From: CAISDA01 sp050258555
GTDB taxonomy: Bacteria > Bacteroidota > Ignavibacteria > UBA10030 > UBA8401
Direction: 5' to 3'
NCBI GenBank assembly: GCA_050258555.1
Contig: JBLMZA010000103.1
Location: forward strand, 1-8,957
Length of the DNA stretch: 8,957 bases
Made by a program: the position numbers and the translations under genes. Every line of letters begins with the position of its first letter. The stretch's first letter is position 1. Positions 1 to 6,955 of this stretch are shown here, piece by piece. The notes beneath the pieces are model-generated. The model searched no databases, was not told the DNA's origin, and saw only the letters and a program-made list of their open reading frames with translations.

Positions 1-2330
1 CGAATACGGCAGGCGGCTACTGCTTTTATCAGGATGCGAAGCTGAGGCGGCTCACGCGCTACCGCTACAACAACATTCCGATGGACAGCAACGGACGCTA
101 TCTCTACATCAGGGACGGCGCCGCCCTCTGGAATCCGATGTGGAAGCCGATGCGCGTGGAGCTAGACCGGTATGAATGCCGTCACGGCCTCGGCTACACG
201 AAGATCACAGCGCGCAAGAACGATCTTGAACTATCCGTGCTCTTCTTCATTCCGTTACAAGCGCGGAACGAGCTCTGGCATGTGAGAGCGGTGAACCATG
301 CCGCGGAGAAAAAAATGATCCGCATGTGGAGCTTCGTCGAATGGTGTCTGTGGGATGCGCTCGATGACATGACGAACTTCCAGCGCAACTATTCGACCGG
401 TGAGGTCGAGATCGGCCGCGGCGCGGTCTTTCACACGACCGAGTACCGCGAACGGCGGAATCATTATGCGTATTTCGCCGCCACCGCTCCGGTGAGCGGA
501 TACGACACGAGCCGCGATGCGTTCGTCGGCGTGCATCAGGGACTCGATGCTCCCCAGGCGGTGACGGAGGGCTGCTGCCGCAACAGCCGCGCCTCCGGCT
601 GGGTGCCCATCGGCGTTCATCAGATCGATCTCGAGCTGGCGCCAGGCGAAGCGCGCGAGCTGACATTCATGCTCGGCTATGCCGAGAACCCTCCCGACAT
701 GCGGTATTTCACAGACGGCAGCATCCGCAAGGATGAGTATGAGCGCGTGCGCGCAAAATTTTCCGATCCCTCCTGTGTAAGGGGCGCATTCGAAGCGCTC
801 ACGCAGTACTGGAACGAACTGCTCTCCGCATTCCACGTCTCGACGCCCGACCGGCTGGTCAACCGCATGGCCAACTGCTGGAACCCGTACCAGTGCATGG
901 TCACGTTCAATCTGTCGCGCTCCGCATCGATGTATGAATCGGGCATCGGACGCGGCATGGGCTTTCGCGACAGCAACCAGGATGTGCTCGGGTTCGTTCA
1001 CATGATCCCGTCGCGCGCCCGGGCGCGCATCATCGATATCGCCTCGACGCAGCTTTCCGACGGAACATGCTGCCATCAGTATCAGCCTCTCACCAAAAAA
1101 GGCAACGCCGAGCTTGGCAGCGGCTTCAACGACGATCCGCTCTGGCTCGTGCTCTCGGTCTGCGCCTATATCCGCGAGACGGGCGACCGCGGGATCCTGG
1201 ACGAGAAAGCGGGCTTCGCCGATCTGCCGCAGTCCGATGCGACGCTCATGGACCATGTGCGCGTCTCGCTCGAATACACGCTGAGCCATCTCGGTCCGCA
1301 CGGCCTTCCGCTCATCGGCCATGCGGACTGGAACGACTGTCTGAACCTGAACTGCTTTTCGACCACGCCGGGGGAAAGCTTTCAATTGGCGGGGCATCGC
1401 GCCGACGGCACGGTGGCCGAATCGGTGATGATCGCCGGACTCTTCTGCCGCGCCGCCTCCGATCTGGCCCGGCTCTGTGCCGATCTCGGACGTCCCGTGC
1501 AGGCGTCGATGTACCGGCTGCAGGCCGAGAACATGCGCCGGACGATCATGGAGCACGGATGGGACGGCGCGTGGTTCCTGCGCGCCTACGACGCCTTCGG
1601 CACGAAAGTTGGATCGGCGGAAAACAACGAGGGGAAGATTTTCATCGAAAGCCAGGGATGGTGCGTGATGGGGGGCGCGGGACTCGAAGACGGCTGTGCC
1701 GAGCGCGCGCTTGAAAGCGTGTACGAGCGGCTCGCCACGCCCGACGGCATCATTCTGCAGCAGCCCGCCTATTCGCACTATTATGCGAATCTCGGCGAAG
1801 TGAGTTCCTATCCGCCCGGATACAAGGAGAATGCCGGCATCTTCACGCACAACAACACCTGGATACAGATCGCAGAAACGATGCTGGGCCACGGCGACCG
1901 GGCCATGGAATACTACAAGAGCATCTGCCCGCCTTCCAAGGAACACCGGATCGATGTCTACCGCTCGGAGCCGTACGTCTACAGCCAGATGACCGCCGGA
2001 CGCGATGCACCCGTGCCGGGAGAGGGAAAAAATTCCTGGCTTACCGGGACGGCTGCCTGGTCCTTTGTGGCGCTCACGCAGCACATCCTCGGCATCCGTC
2101 CCGATTATCGCGGCCTCGTGGTCGATCCGTGCATTCCCGGCGAGTGGAAGGAATTCACTGTGAGGCGGAAATTCAGGACGAGCACATACGTGATCACGGT
2201 GAAAAATTCCGGCGGAAGAAACCGCGGCGTCAGGCAAGTGCGCGTCGACGGACGCATGACGGACGGCAATCTCATTCCCGACTTTCATGACGGATTGGAA
2301 CATACGATTGAAGCAGAACTGGAGGGATGA
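1..2330 (+). CDS. Cellobiose phosphorylase, GH94 (5' end outside window)
   Basis: Predicted to split cellobiose with inorganic phosphate into alpha-glucose 1-phosphate and glucose, in the cytoplasm. The frame is open from base 3 with no start codon before it. The first visible residues (NTAGGYCFYQDAKLRRLTRY) match the family's N-terminal sandwich domain from about residue 40, so the ATG at 81 is internal and about 40 residues are missing. The rest follows the Cellulomonas (Cellvibrio) gilvus enzyme closely as I remember it. Visible landmarks are GMGFRDSNQD (phosphate-binding Arg codon at 966), DWNDCLNLNCFSTTPGESFQ (general-acid Asp codon at 1335), PPGYKENAGIFTHNN (phosphate-binding His codon at 1848) and KNSWLTGTAAW (Thr-Gly from 2043). 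The expected total of about 815 residues fits the family. Its C-terminal codons contain the ribosome binding site of the next gene. Chitobiose or cellodextrin phosphorylase is less likely, because similarity to the cellobiose enzyme is continuous through the active site. Confidence 0.93.
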   Translation, partial: NTAGGYCFYQDAKLRRLTRYRYNNIPMDSNGRYLYIRDGAALWNPMWKPMRVELDRYECRHGLGYTKITARKNDLELSVLFFIPLQARNELWHVRAVNHAAEKKMIRMWSFVEWCLWDALDDMTNFQRNYSTGEVEIGRGAVFHTTEYRERRNHYAYFAATAPVSGYDTSRDAFVGVHQGLDAPQAVTEGCCRNSRASGWVPIGVHQIDLELAPGEARELTFMLGYAENPPDMRYFTDGSIRKDEYERVRAKFSDPSCVRGAFEALTQYWNELLSAFHVSTPDRLVNRMANCWNPYQCMVTFNLSRSASMYESGIGRGMGFRDSNQDVLGFVHMIPSRARARIIDIASTQLSDGTCCHQYQPLTKKGNAELGSGFNDDPLWLVLSVCAYIRETGDRGILDEKAGFADLPQSDATLMDHVRVSLEYTLSHLGPHGLPLIGHADWNDCLNLNCFSTTPGESFQLAGHRADGTVAESVMIAGLFCRAASDLARLCADLGRPVQASMYRLQAENMRRTIMEHGWDGAWFLRAYDAFGTKVGSAENNEGKIFIESQGWCVMGGAGLEDGCAERALESVYERLATPDGIILQQPAYSHYYANLGEVSSYPPGYKENAGIFTHNNTWIQIAETMLGHGDRAMEYYKSICPPSKEHRIDVYRSEPYVYSQMTAGRDAPVPGEGKNSWLTGTAAWSFVALTQHILGIRPDYRGLVVDPCIPGEWKEFTVRRKFRTSTYVITVKNSGGRNRGVRQVRVDGRMTDGNLIPDFHDGLEHTIEAELEG
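2321..2326 (+). promoter_or_regulatory. Ribosome binding site of the epimerase gene
   Basis: GGAGGG lies inside the last codons of the phosphorylase gene, 10 bases before the ATG at 2337. It supports that start over the internal Met codons at 2433 and 2436, which have no comparable site. This matters because only the 2337 start includes the signal peptide. Its placement also suggests that translation of the two genes is coupled. Confidence 0.7.
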
Positions 2331-2336
2331 TCAGCG

Positions 2337-3710
2337 ATGAAGCACATCCGATTCCTCATAGGGCAGAAGGCGCGGCTCTTGTGCACCGGCCTGTGTGCGA
2401 CGCTGCTCATGGCGGCGCACACGGCCCGAGGCATGATGCCGGAGAAGATCATTACCGACCGCGACTCGATTGCGCGCGCCATGCGCGCGATGCTTCATGA
2501 AGAGCTCATGCGCTGGTATCCGGCGTGCGTCGATTCCGAGCAGGGCGGATACCTGAGCGATTTCGATGAAGCCTGGCGGCCCGAAGGAAGGCAGGACAAG
2601 ATGATCGTGACGCAGTCGCGCCACATCTGGTCCGCTGCGAATGCAAGCGAATTCGATGCGATCTATCTTCCGCTCATCGGCACGGCAGAGCATGGAGCGC
2701 AGTTCTTAAAAACCGTCATGTGGGACAGCGCCGCAGGCGGATTTTACGATCTCGTGGATCGTCGCGGACGGCCGCTGAAGGAAGACGGCCGGATCATCAA
2801 GCGCGCCTACGGCAACGCCTTCGCCATCTACGGGCTTGCGCGCGGATTCCGCGCATCGCACGATTCCTCGATGCTGGCGCTTGCCAGGCAGGCCTTCCGG
2901 TGGCTCGACCGGCACAGCTGGGACAGAAAATACGGCGGATACTTTCAGTTCATGAACCGAAACGGCAGTCCCTTCATGAACGGATACAAGGGCACGCCGC
3001 CGAAGGATTACAACTCGCTCATCCACCTGCTCGAGAGCTTCACCGAACTCTACCGTGTCTGGCCCGATCGCCTGGTGCGCGATCGGCTCGCATCGCTTCT
3101 TGCGATCGTGCGCGACACGCTTGCATCGCATGAAGGCTCGCTCAGGCTCTACTTTACGCGCGCCTGGAAACATGTGAAGGCTCCGTCCAATGCGGAGCTC
3201 GATCACATTTCATTCGGACACGATGTTGAAACCGCCTATCTGCTCTTGGAAGCATCCGAGGCGCTGGGCGGAACGCGCGACAGCGTCACGCTTTCGGTCG
3301 CAAAGAAGATGGTCGACCGCGCGCTTGCCTACGGGATCGATCCCGTCAACGGCGGACTCTTCGATGCCGCAGCACGAGAAGCCGATCCTTCCAAAGAGCC
3401 TGTCATCATCAAACGCACGAAAGAATGGTGGGCGCAGGCCGAAGCCTTCCATGCATTTCTGCTCATGTCCGATCTTTTTCCCGACGATGGGCACCGGTAC
3501 TACGACCGGTTCTGCGAGCAGTGGAACTACTGCATGCGCTATGTGATCGATCACGAGCGCGGAGGATGGTATTGGGGCGGAATCGATATCGCGCCGGACA
3601 ATGTGCATTCGCCCAAGGGCACGATCTGGAAGGGAAGCTATCACACATCGCGCGCATTGATCAATTCGATCGGGCGATTGCGCGCAAAAGGAGGAAGCTC
3701 ACTGCGATGA
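2337..3710 (+). CDS. Cellobiose 2-epimerase-like (AGE family) protein with N-terminal signal peptide
   Basis: Expected to interconvert glucose and mannose at the reducing end of a beta-1,4 disaccharide (cellobiose/glucosyl-mannose or mannobiose/mannosyl-glucose). It has 457 residues, against about 390-430 for the family; the surplus is an N-terminal extension. The (alpha/alpha)6 barrel starts near residue 42. Residues matching the Rhodothermus marinus enzyme (from memory) are Arg95 in QSRHIW, Asn226 and His230 in NSLIHLLESF, His295 and Glu298 in GHDVETAYLLLEA, Trp365/366 in WWAQAEA, and Trp431 and His436 in WKGSYHTSRA. All expected catalytic histidines are therefore present. Residues 1-32 have basic residues, a hydrophobic stretch (about 14-27) and a small-residue end (HTARG), suggesting Sec export; no lipobox is seen. 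The gene starts 6 bases after the phosphorylase and overlaps the GH5 gene by 4. Mannobiose 2-epimerase is an equally possible specificity. Confidence 0.86.
   Translation: MKHIRFLIGQKARLLCTGLCATLLMAAHTARGMMPEKIITDRDSIARAMRAMLHEELMRWYPACVDSEQGGYLSDFDEAWRPEGRQDKMIVTQSRHIWSAANASEFDAIYLPLIGTAEHGAQFLKTVMWDSAAGGFYDLVDRRGRPLKEDGRIIKRAYGNAFAIYGLARGFRASHDSSMLALARQAFRWLDRHSWDRKYGGYFQFMNRNGSPFMNGYKGTPPKDYNSLIHLLESFTELYRVWPDRLVRDRLASLLAIVRDTLASHEGSLRLYFTRAWKHVKAPSNAELDHISFGHDVETAYLLLEASEALGGTRDSVTLSVAKKMVDRALAYGIDPVNGGLFDAAAREADPSKEPVIIKRTKEWWAQAEAFHAFLLMSDLFPDDGHRYYDRFCEQWNYCMRYVIDHERGGWYWGGIDIAPDNVHSPKGTIWKGSYHTSRALINSIGRLRAKGGSSLR
3686..3697 (+). promoter_or_regulatory. Strong ribosome binding site of the GH5 gene
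   Basis: AAAAGGAGGAAG, with GGAGG at 3690-3694, sits 12 bases before the ATG at 3707. It lies within the 3' end of the epimerase gene and fixes the GH5 start at 3707. The same frame is open back to 3425, but that part only shadows the epimerase. Confidence 0.75.
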
Positions 3711-4828
3711 AACGACGGGAGTTCATGAGAGCGGCCGCAGGCGCGCTGGCAGCCGCGCCCTTTGCCGGGGCGATCGTGAGGGCGCAGACGGTGCAGCAGC
3801 CGGAATTCTATGATGAAGAGGCCGCAAAAAAGTATTCGCGCTACCGCGGATTCAATCTGACGGAAAAGGCGGGCGGAGAGGGGCCGCGCCGGCGCTACAA
3901 CGAAGAGGATTTTGAGATCATCGCCGACTGGGGCATGAACTTCGCGCGGCTGCCCCTGTCCTATTGGAACTGGTCCTCGCCGGCCGACTGGTATTCGATC
4001 GATGACGACGTGATGAAAGATATCGATGAAGCGATCGAGTTCGGACGCCAGTACGGCGTCCACATCAATCTCAACATGCACCGCGTGCCCGGCTACTGCA
4101 TCAACGGACGGGACCGTGAGCCGATGGATCTCTTCGACGACACGCCCTCGCGCATGCGCCTGGCGCTCGAGGCCGCCGTGTTCCATTGGAAATATTTCGC
4201 GCGCCGCTATCGGGGCATTCCCAACACACGCCTGAGCTTCGACCTCATCAACGAGCCGCCGAAGCACACGAACGTGCCGCGCTATGAGCAGATCGTGCGC
4301 GCCATCGTATCCGGCATCCGCGAGGAGGATCCCCAACGACTCATCGTTGTCGACGGCTGCGAGATCGGACGCAGCCCCATGCTCGGCATTGCCGATCTCG
4401 GCGTCGTGCAGAGCACGCGCGGGTACGATCCGATGGCCGTGAGCCACTACACGGCCACATGGGTGCCGGACGACGAAAAGGAAACGTTCAACTATCCCAC
4501 CTGGCCCATCCGCGGCGACGACGGCAAGCTCTGGGACAAGGCTGCGCTGAAGGAAAAGCTCATCGGGCGCTGGCAGCCGCTCATCGATCGGGGCGTGCAG
4601 GTGCATGTGGGCGAGTGGGGCTGTTACAACCGCACGCCGCATGATGTGACACTGGCGTGGATGCGCGACATCCTTTCGCTGTGGAAAGAGGCCGGATGGG
4701 GACAGGCCATGTGGAATCTGAAAGGCGACTTCGGCGTTCTGAACAGCCGGCGCGCCGACGTGCGCTACGAGCCGTACAAAGGCCATCAGTTGGACCGCGA
4801 GATGCTCGAGCTGCTCAAGGCATCCTGA
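3707..4828 (+). CDS. GH5-family glycoside hydrolase with Tat signal peptide
   Basis: Predicted retaining beta-glycosidase or endo-glucanase/mannanase acting outside the cytoplasm. It has 373 residues from the ATG at 3707, which overlaps the epimerase stop (ATGA). The start is supported by a strong ribosome site and because it begins exactly at a twin-arginine signal: KRREFMR, an alanine-rich hydrophobic stretch, and likely cleavage at VRA|Q (26/27). The TIM-barrel landmarks of GH5 are present: Arg81 in NFARLPLS, His125 in NLNMHR, acid/base Glu183 in INEP, His247-Tyr248 in SHY, nucleophile Glu303 in GEWG, and Trp336 in MWNL. No carbohydrate-binding module, linker or lipoprotein cysteine is seen, so it is probably a soluble single-domain enzyme. 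I cannot assign the GH5 subfamily. Context suggests beta-1,4-glucan, glucomannan or mannan fragments as substrate. Confidence 0.88.
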   Translation: MKRREFMRAAAGALAAAPFAGAIVRAQTVQQPEFYDEEAAKKYSRYRGFNLTEKAGGEGPRRRYNEEDFEIIADWGMNFARLPLSYWNWSSPADWYSIDDDVMKDIDEAIEFGRQYGVHINLNMHRVPGYCINGRDREPMDLFDDTPSRMRLALEAAVFHWKYFARRYRGIPNTRLSFDLINEPPKHTNVPRYEQIVRAIVSGIREEDPQRLIVVDGCEIGRSPMLGIADLGVVQSTRGYDPMAVSHYTATWVPDDEKETFNYPTWPIRGDDGKLWDKAALKEKLIGRWQPLIDRGVQVHVGEWGCYNRTPHDVTLAWMRDILSLWKEAGWGQAMWNLKGDFGVLNSRRADVRYEPYKGHQLDREMLELLKAS

Positions 4829-4867
4829 CCCCTTCCTCTCTCTCTGCGGGGCCGTCTGGATTTATTA

Positions 4868-4896
4868 TTATCATAAACCATTATCATTTTCATAAA
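4868..4896 (+). promoter_or_regulatory. Possible sigma70-like promoter for symporter and receptor genes
   Basis: TTATCA (4868-4873) and CATAAA (4891-4896) each match four of six bases of the -35 and -10 consensus and are 17 bases apart. They lie in the only strongly AT-rich stretch of the window. The same stretch carries ATTATCAT twice (4867-4874, 4880-4887) and TCATAAA twice (4871-4877, 4890-4896), so AT-rich repetition could mimic a promoter by chance. Transcription would start near 4903 and give a leader of about 134 bases. Confidence 0.35.
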
Positions 4897-4917
4897 GAAG
4901 AAAGGAGGGAAGCGGCA

Positions 4918-4946
4918 ATTCCGGTGCGGAATACGGGAAATTCCGC
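4918..4946 (+). repeat. Overlapping inverted repeats that can form two exclusive hairpins
   Basis: ATTCCG (4918-4923), CGGAAT (4927-4932) and ATTCCGC (4940-4946) alternate in orientation. The middle arm can pair left (6 base pairs, 3-base loop GTG) or, as GCGGAAT at 4926-4932, right (7 base pairs, 7-base loop ACGGGAA), but not both. It could be an RNA switch, or a DNA site for a dimeric regulator. Function is not shown by the sequence. Confidence 0.45.
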
Positions 4947-5018
4947 TCCGAATCATGGCATCAAATGTGCAGGAGGTACCCCGGAGAACAAGGACCGTAA
5001 TCCTTTGTGCAACCCCAC

Positions 5019-5028
5019 CCCGGCCGGG
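5019..5028 (+). repeat. Perfect palindrome overlapping the symporter ribosome site
   Basis: CCCGGCCGGG is a perfect 10-base palindrome. Its right half forms part of the GGGAG ribosome site (5026-5030), which precedes the ATG at 5037 by 6 bases. The right arm CCGGG (5024-5028) can alternatively pair with CCCGG at 4980-4984, enclosing a small stem (CAAGGA at 4989-4994 with TCCTTTG at 5001-5007). Confidence 0.45.
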
Positions 5029-5036
5029 AGCGAGCT

Positions 5037-6914
5037 ATGGAAATCGATGTCATCGATCTTGCCATCATCATCGGCTATTTTGTCGTTGCGCTGACGATCG
5101 GCATTCTGGTGTCGAAGCATGCCGTCAAGGATATCTATTCGTACTTTCTCGGCAGCAACGCCCTTCCCTGGTGGATGCTCGGCGTGTCGGATGCCTCGGG
5201 CATGTTCGACATCACCGGCACGATGTGGCTCGTGTATGTGCTGTTCGTCTACGGCTTCAAAAGCGTCTGGATGCCGTGGATCTGGCCGACGTTCAACCAG
5301 GTCTTCCTCTTCGCCTTTCTTTCGATCTGGCTTCGGAAATCGAAGGTCATGACCGGCGCCCAGTGGATCGAAACCAGATTCGGCACCAGCACGGGCGCCA
5401 ATCTCTCGCACCTGAGCGTCGTCATTTTCGCGCTCGTGAGCGTCATCGGCTTCATCGCCTATGCCTTCAAAGGCATCGGCAAATTTGCGGCGATCTTCTT
5501 CCCCTGGCATCTCTCTCCCGATCTGTATGCGGTCATCCTCATGTCGCTCACGGCCATATACGCCGTCAAGGGCGGCATGTTCAGCGTCGTGATCACCGAA
5601 GTGCTCCAGTTCCTCGTCCTGACCGTCGCATCGATCTCCATCGGCATCCTTGCCTTCACATCGGTCTCTCCCGAACAGCTGTCCCGGGTCGTCCCGCAGG
5701 GATGGACCACGCCGTTTTTCGGCTGGGCGCTCGATCTCAACTGGACGGGGCTCATCGAGGCGGTCAATCTGAAGATCCAGGAGGATGGGTATTCGCTCTT
5801 CGGCATGTTCTTCATGATGGTGGTCTTCCAGGGCATACTCAAAAGTGCGGCCGGACCGGCTCCGAACTACGACATGCAGCGCGTGCTTGCCACGCGTTCG
5901 CCGAAGGAGGCGGCAAAGATGAACTGGTTCGTCAACATCGTGCTGATGGTGCCGCGCTATATGATGATTTCCGGCATCACGGTGCTCGCGCTGGTCTTTC
6001 TTTCGCCGCAGTTTCAGGCGATGGGAAACAATCCGATCGACTTCGAGATCATCCTTCCGCAGATCATCAGGAATGTGCTGCCGGTGGGAATCGTCGGCTT
6101 GCTCCTGTCCGGACTCTTGGCCGCCTTCATGTCGAATTATGCGGCGACGATCAACGCGGCGCCCGCCTATGTCGTCAACGACATCTACAAGCGCTTCATC
6201 GATCCGCATGCGCCCGAACGCACGTATGTGCGCCTGAGCTATGCGGTGACGACGGCCTTCGTCCTGATCGGGTTCGCCTTCGGCTTCATGGTCGAATCGA
6301 TCAATACGGTGACGCTCTGGATCGTGAGCGCGCTCTATGGAGGCTACACGGCATCGAACGTGCTCAAATGGTACTGGTGGCGCCTGAACGGACACGGCTA
6401 CTTCTGGGGGATGATTTCGGGCATCGCCGCCTCGATGATCCTGCCCGTCGCGTTTCCGCAAATACCCGCGCTGATGGCCTTTCCGTACATTTTTGCCGTT
6501 TCGCTTGCCGGCTGCATCGTCGGCAGCCTTGCAACCGCTCCCGAATCGGACCGCGTGCTCATGCGCTTCTACATGCAGGTCAGGCCGTGGGGATTCTGGA
6601 AGCCGGTGCTTCGGAAGGTGCGGCTGCTCTATCCGGAGTTCAGCCCGAATCCGTTTTTCAAACGCGACATGTTCAATGTGATCACCGGGGTCGTCTGGCA
6701 GACCTCGCTGGTGATGATGCCCATCGCGCTGATCACGCATCAATATGCCATTCTTTCAGGCACGGTCATCTCGATCGTCGTGACATCCGTGATCCTGAAA
6801 ATTTCCTGGTGGGACAGGCTCGATGAGCTGAGCGCGGAAACGCTGCCCGCCGATTTCGACGATAAGACGGAGGCGGTCCGCCCGGCGCAGGAGCATGCCG
6901 CGGCGAATGTCTGA
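5037..6914 (+). CDS. Sodium:solute symporter (SSS/SGLT family), probable sugar importer
   Basis: Predicted inner-membrane carrier that imports a sugar, here probably a disaccharide, driven by sodium. It has 625 residues and many hydrophobic segments: clear ones at about 5-26, 47-73, 78-99, 125-148, 162-177, 183-208, 252-270, 298-323, 344-366, 401-422, 425-441, 455-473, 480-498, 548-566 and 570-590. SSS landmarks are the unwound TM1-type region SDASGMFDITGTMW (51-64), AVKGGMFSVVITEVLQF (176-192) and MSNYAATINAA followed by VNDIYKRF (365-387). The acidic C-terminal tail (591-625) is probably cytoplasmic. ATG 5037 is chosen because GGGAG lies 6 bases upstream and membrane sequence begins at once; GTG 5007 would add ten polar residues. 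Related symporters accompany epimerase/phosphorylase genes in Bacteroides mannan loci (from memory). The exact substrate cannot be read from the sequence. Confidence 0.9.
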   Translation: MEIDVIDLAIIIGYFVVALTIGILVSKHAVKDIYSYFLGSNALPWWMLGVSDASGMFDITGTMWLVYVLFVYGFKSVWMPWIWPTFNQVFLFAFLSIWLRKSKVMTGAQWIETRFGTSTGANLSHLSVVIFALVSVIGFIAYAFKGIGKFAAIFFPWHLSPDLYAVILMSLTAIYAVKGGMFSVVITEVLQFLVLTVASISIGILAFTSVSPEQLSRVVPQGWTTPFFGWALDLNWTGLIEAVNLKIQEDGYSLFGMFFMMVVFQGILKSAAGPAPNYDMQRVLATRSPKEAAKMNWFVNIVLMVPRYMMISGITVLALVFLSPQFQAMGNNPIDFEIILPQIIRNVLPVGIVGLLLSGLLAAFMSNYAATINAAPAYVVNDIYKRFIDPHAPERTYVRLSYAVTTAFVLIGFAFGFMVESINTVTLWIVSALYGGYTASNVLKWYWWRLNGHGYFWGMISGIAASMILPVAFPQIPALMAFPYIFAVSLAGCIVGSLATAPESDRVLMRFYMQVRPWGFWKPVLRKVRLLYPEFSPNPFFKRDMFNVITGVVWQTSLVMMPIALITHQYAILSGTVISIVVTSVILKISWWDRLDELSAETLPADFDDKTEAVRPAQEHAAANV

Positions 6915-6926
6915 GCGCGCCGCGGC
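6897..6926 (+). repeat. GC-rich hairpin spanning the symporter stop codon
   Basis: GCCGCGGCG (6897-6905) pairs perfectly with CGCCGCGGC (6918-6926), giving a 9-base-pair all-GC stem with a 12-base loop that holds the TGA stop (6912-6914). No run of T follows, so it does not look like a standard intrinsic terminator. It could limit read-through into the receptor gene or protect the 3' end of the symporter mRNA. The remaining gap up to 6955 shows no clear promoter and no purine-rich ribosome site. Confidence 0.5.
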
Positions 6927-6955
6927 GGTATCATATCAATAACGGACATAGACTT

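Larger units (their letters stand above)
4829..5036 (+). other. 208-base intergenic region: promoter-like island and structured leader
   Basis: This is the only sizeable gap in the window. It begins with a pyrimidine tract, continues with an AT-rich stretch (about 4860-4903) that stands out against the GC-rich surroundings, and then a GC-rich leader with several inverted repeats up to the symporter start. Two purine-rich AGGAGG-type sequences (4901-4909 and 4971-4977) have no well-spaced start codon behind them. No convincing protein reads through it, and no known riboswitch class could be matched by eye. It probably separates two transcription units. Confidence 0.6.

Noticed and set aside
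81..83. ATG at 81 as the phosphorylase start
   Set aside because: The frame is open to the window edge, and the upstream codons encode conserved GH94 sequence.
255..2303. Long minus-strand open frame opposite the phosphorylase gene (682 residues)
   Set aside because: It runs in exact codon register with the sense gene and stays open because TTA, CTA and TCA codons are rare in it. Its translation is rich in His and Arg with no recognisable domain.
3425..3706. Upstream extension of the GH5 frame
   Set aside because: It lies inside the epimerase gene in another frame. The strong ribosome site and Tat signal fix the start at 3707.
4826..4870. Intrinsic terminator after the GH5 gene
   Set aside because: CCCC and GGGG can pair around a 15-base pyrimidine loop followed by an AT-rich stretch, but the stem is too short and the T run too interrupted to call.
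4905..4950. Cobalamin riboswitch
   Set aside because: GGGAAGCGGC slightly recalls the core, but the conserved GGTG spacing, the CCCGC-ACTG segment and the closing AGACC segment are absent.
5007..5036. GTG at 5007 as symporter start
   Set aside because: It would add ten polar residues before the first membrane segment, and the nearest AGGAGG is about 29 bases away. ATG 5037 has GGGAG at 6 bases.
4953..6743. Long minus-strand open frame opposite the symporter gene (596 residues)
   Set aside because: Same codon-register shadow effect. The translation is an implausible run of His, Asp, Glu and Arg, whereas the sense strand gives a coherent membrane protein.
4955..6826. Plus-strand open frame of 623 residues overlapping the symporter
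   Set aside because: Frame-shifted shadow: Arg/His-rich translation without domains, and no suitable ribosome site before its ATG.
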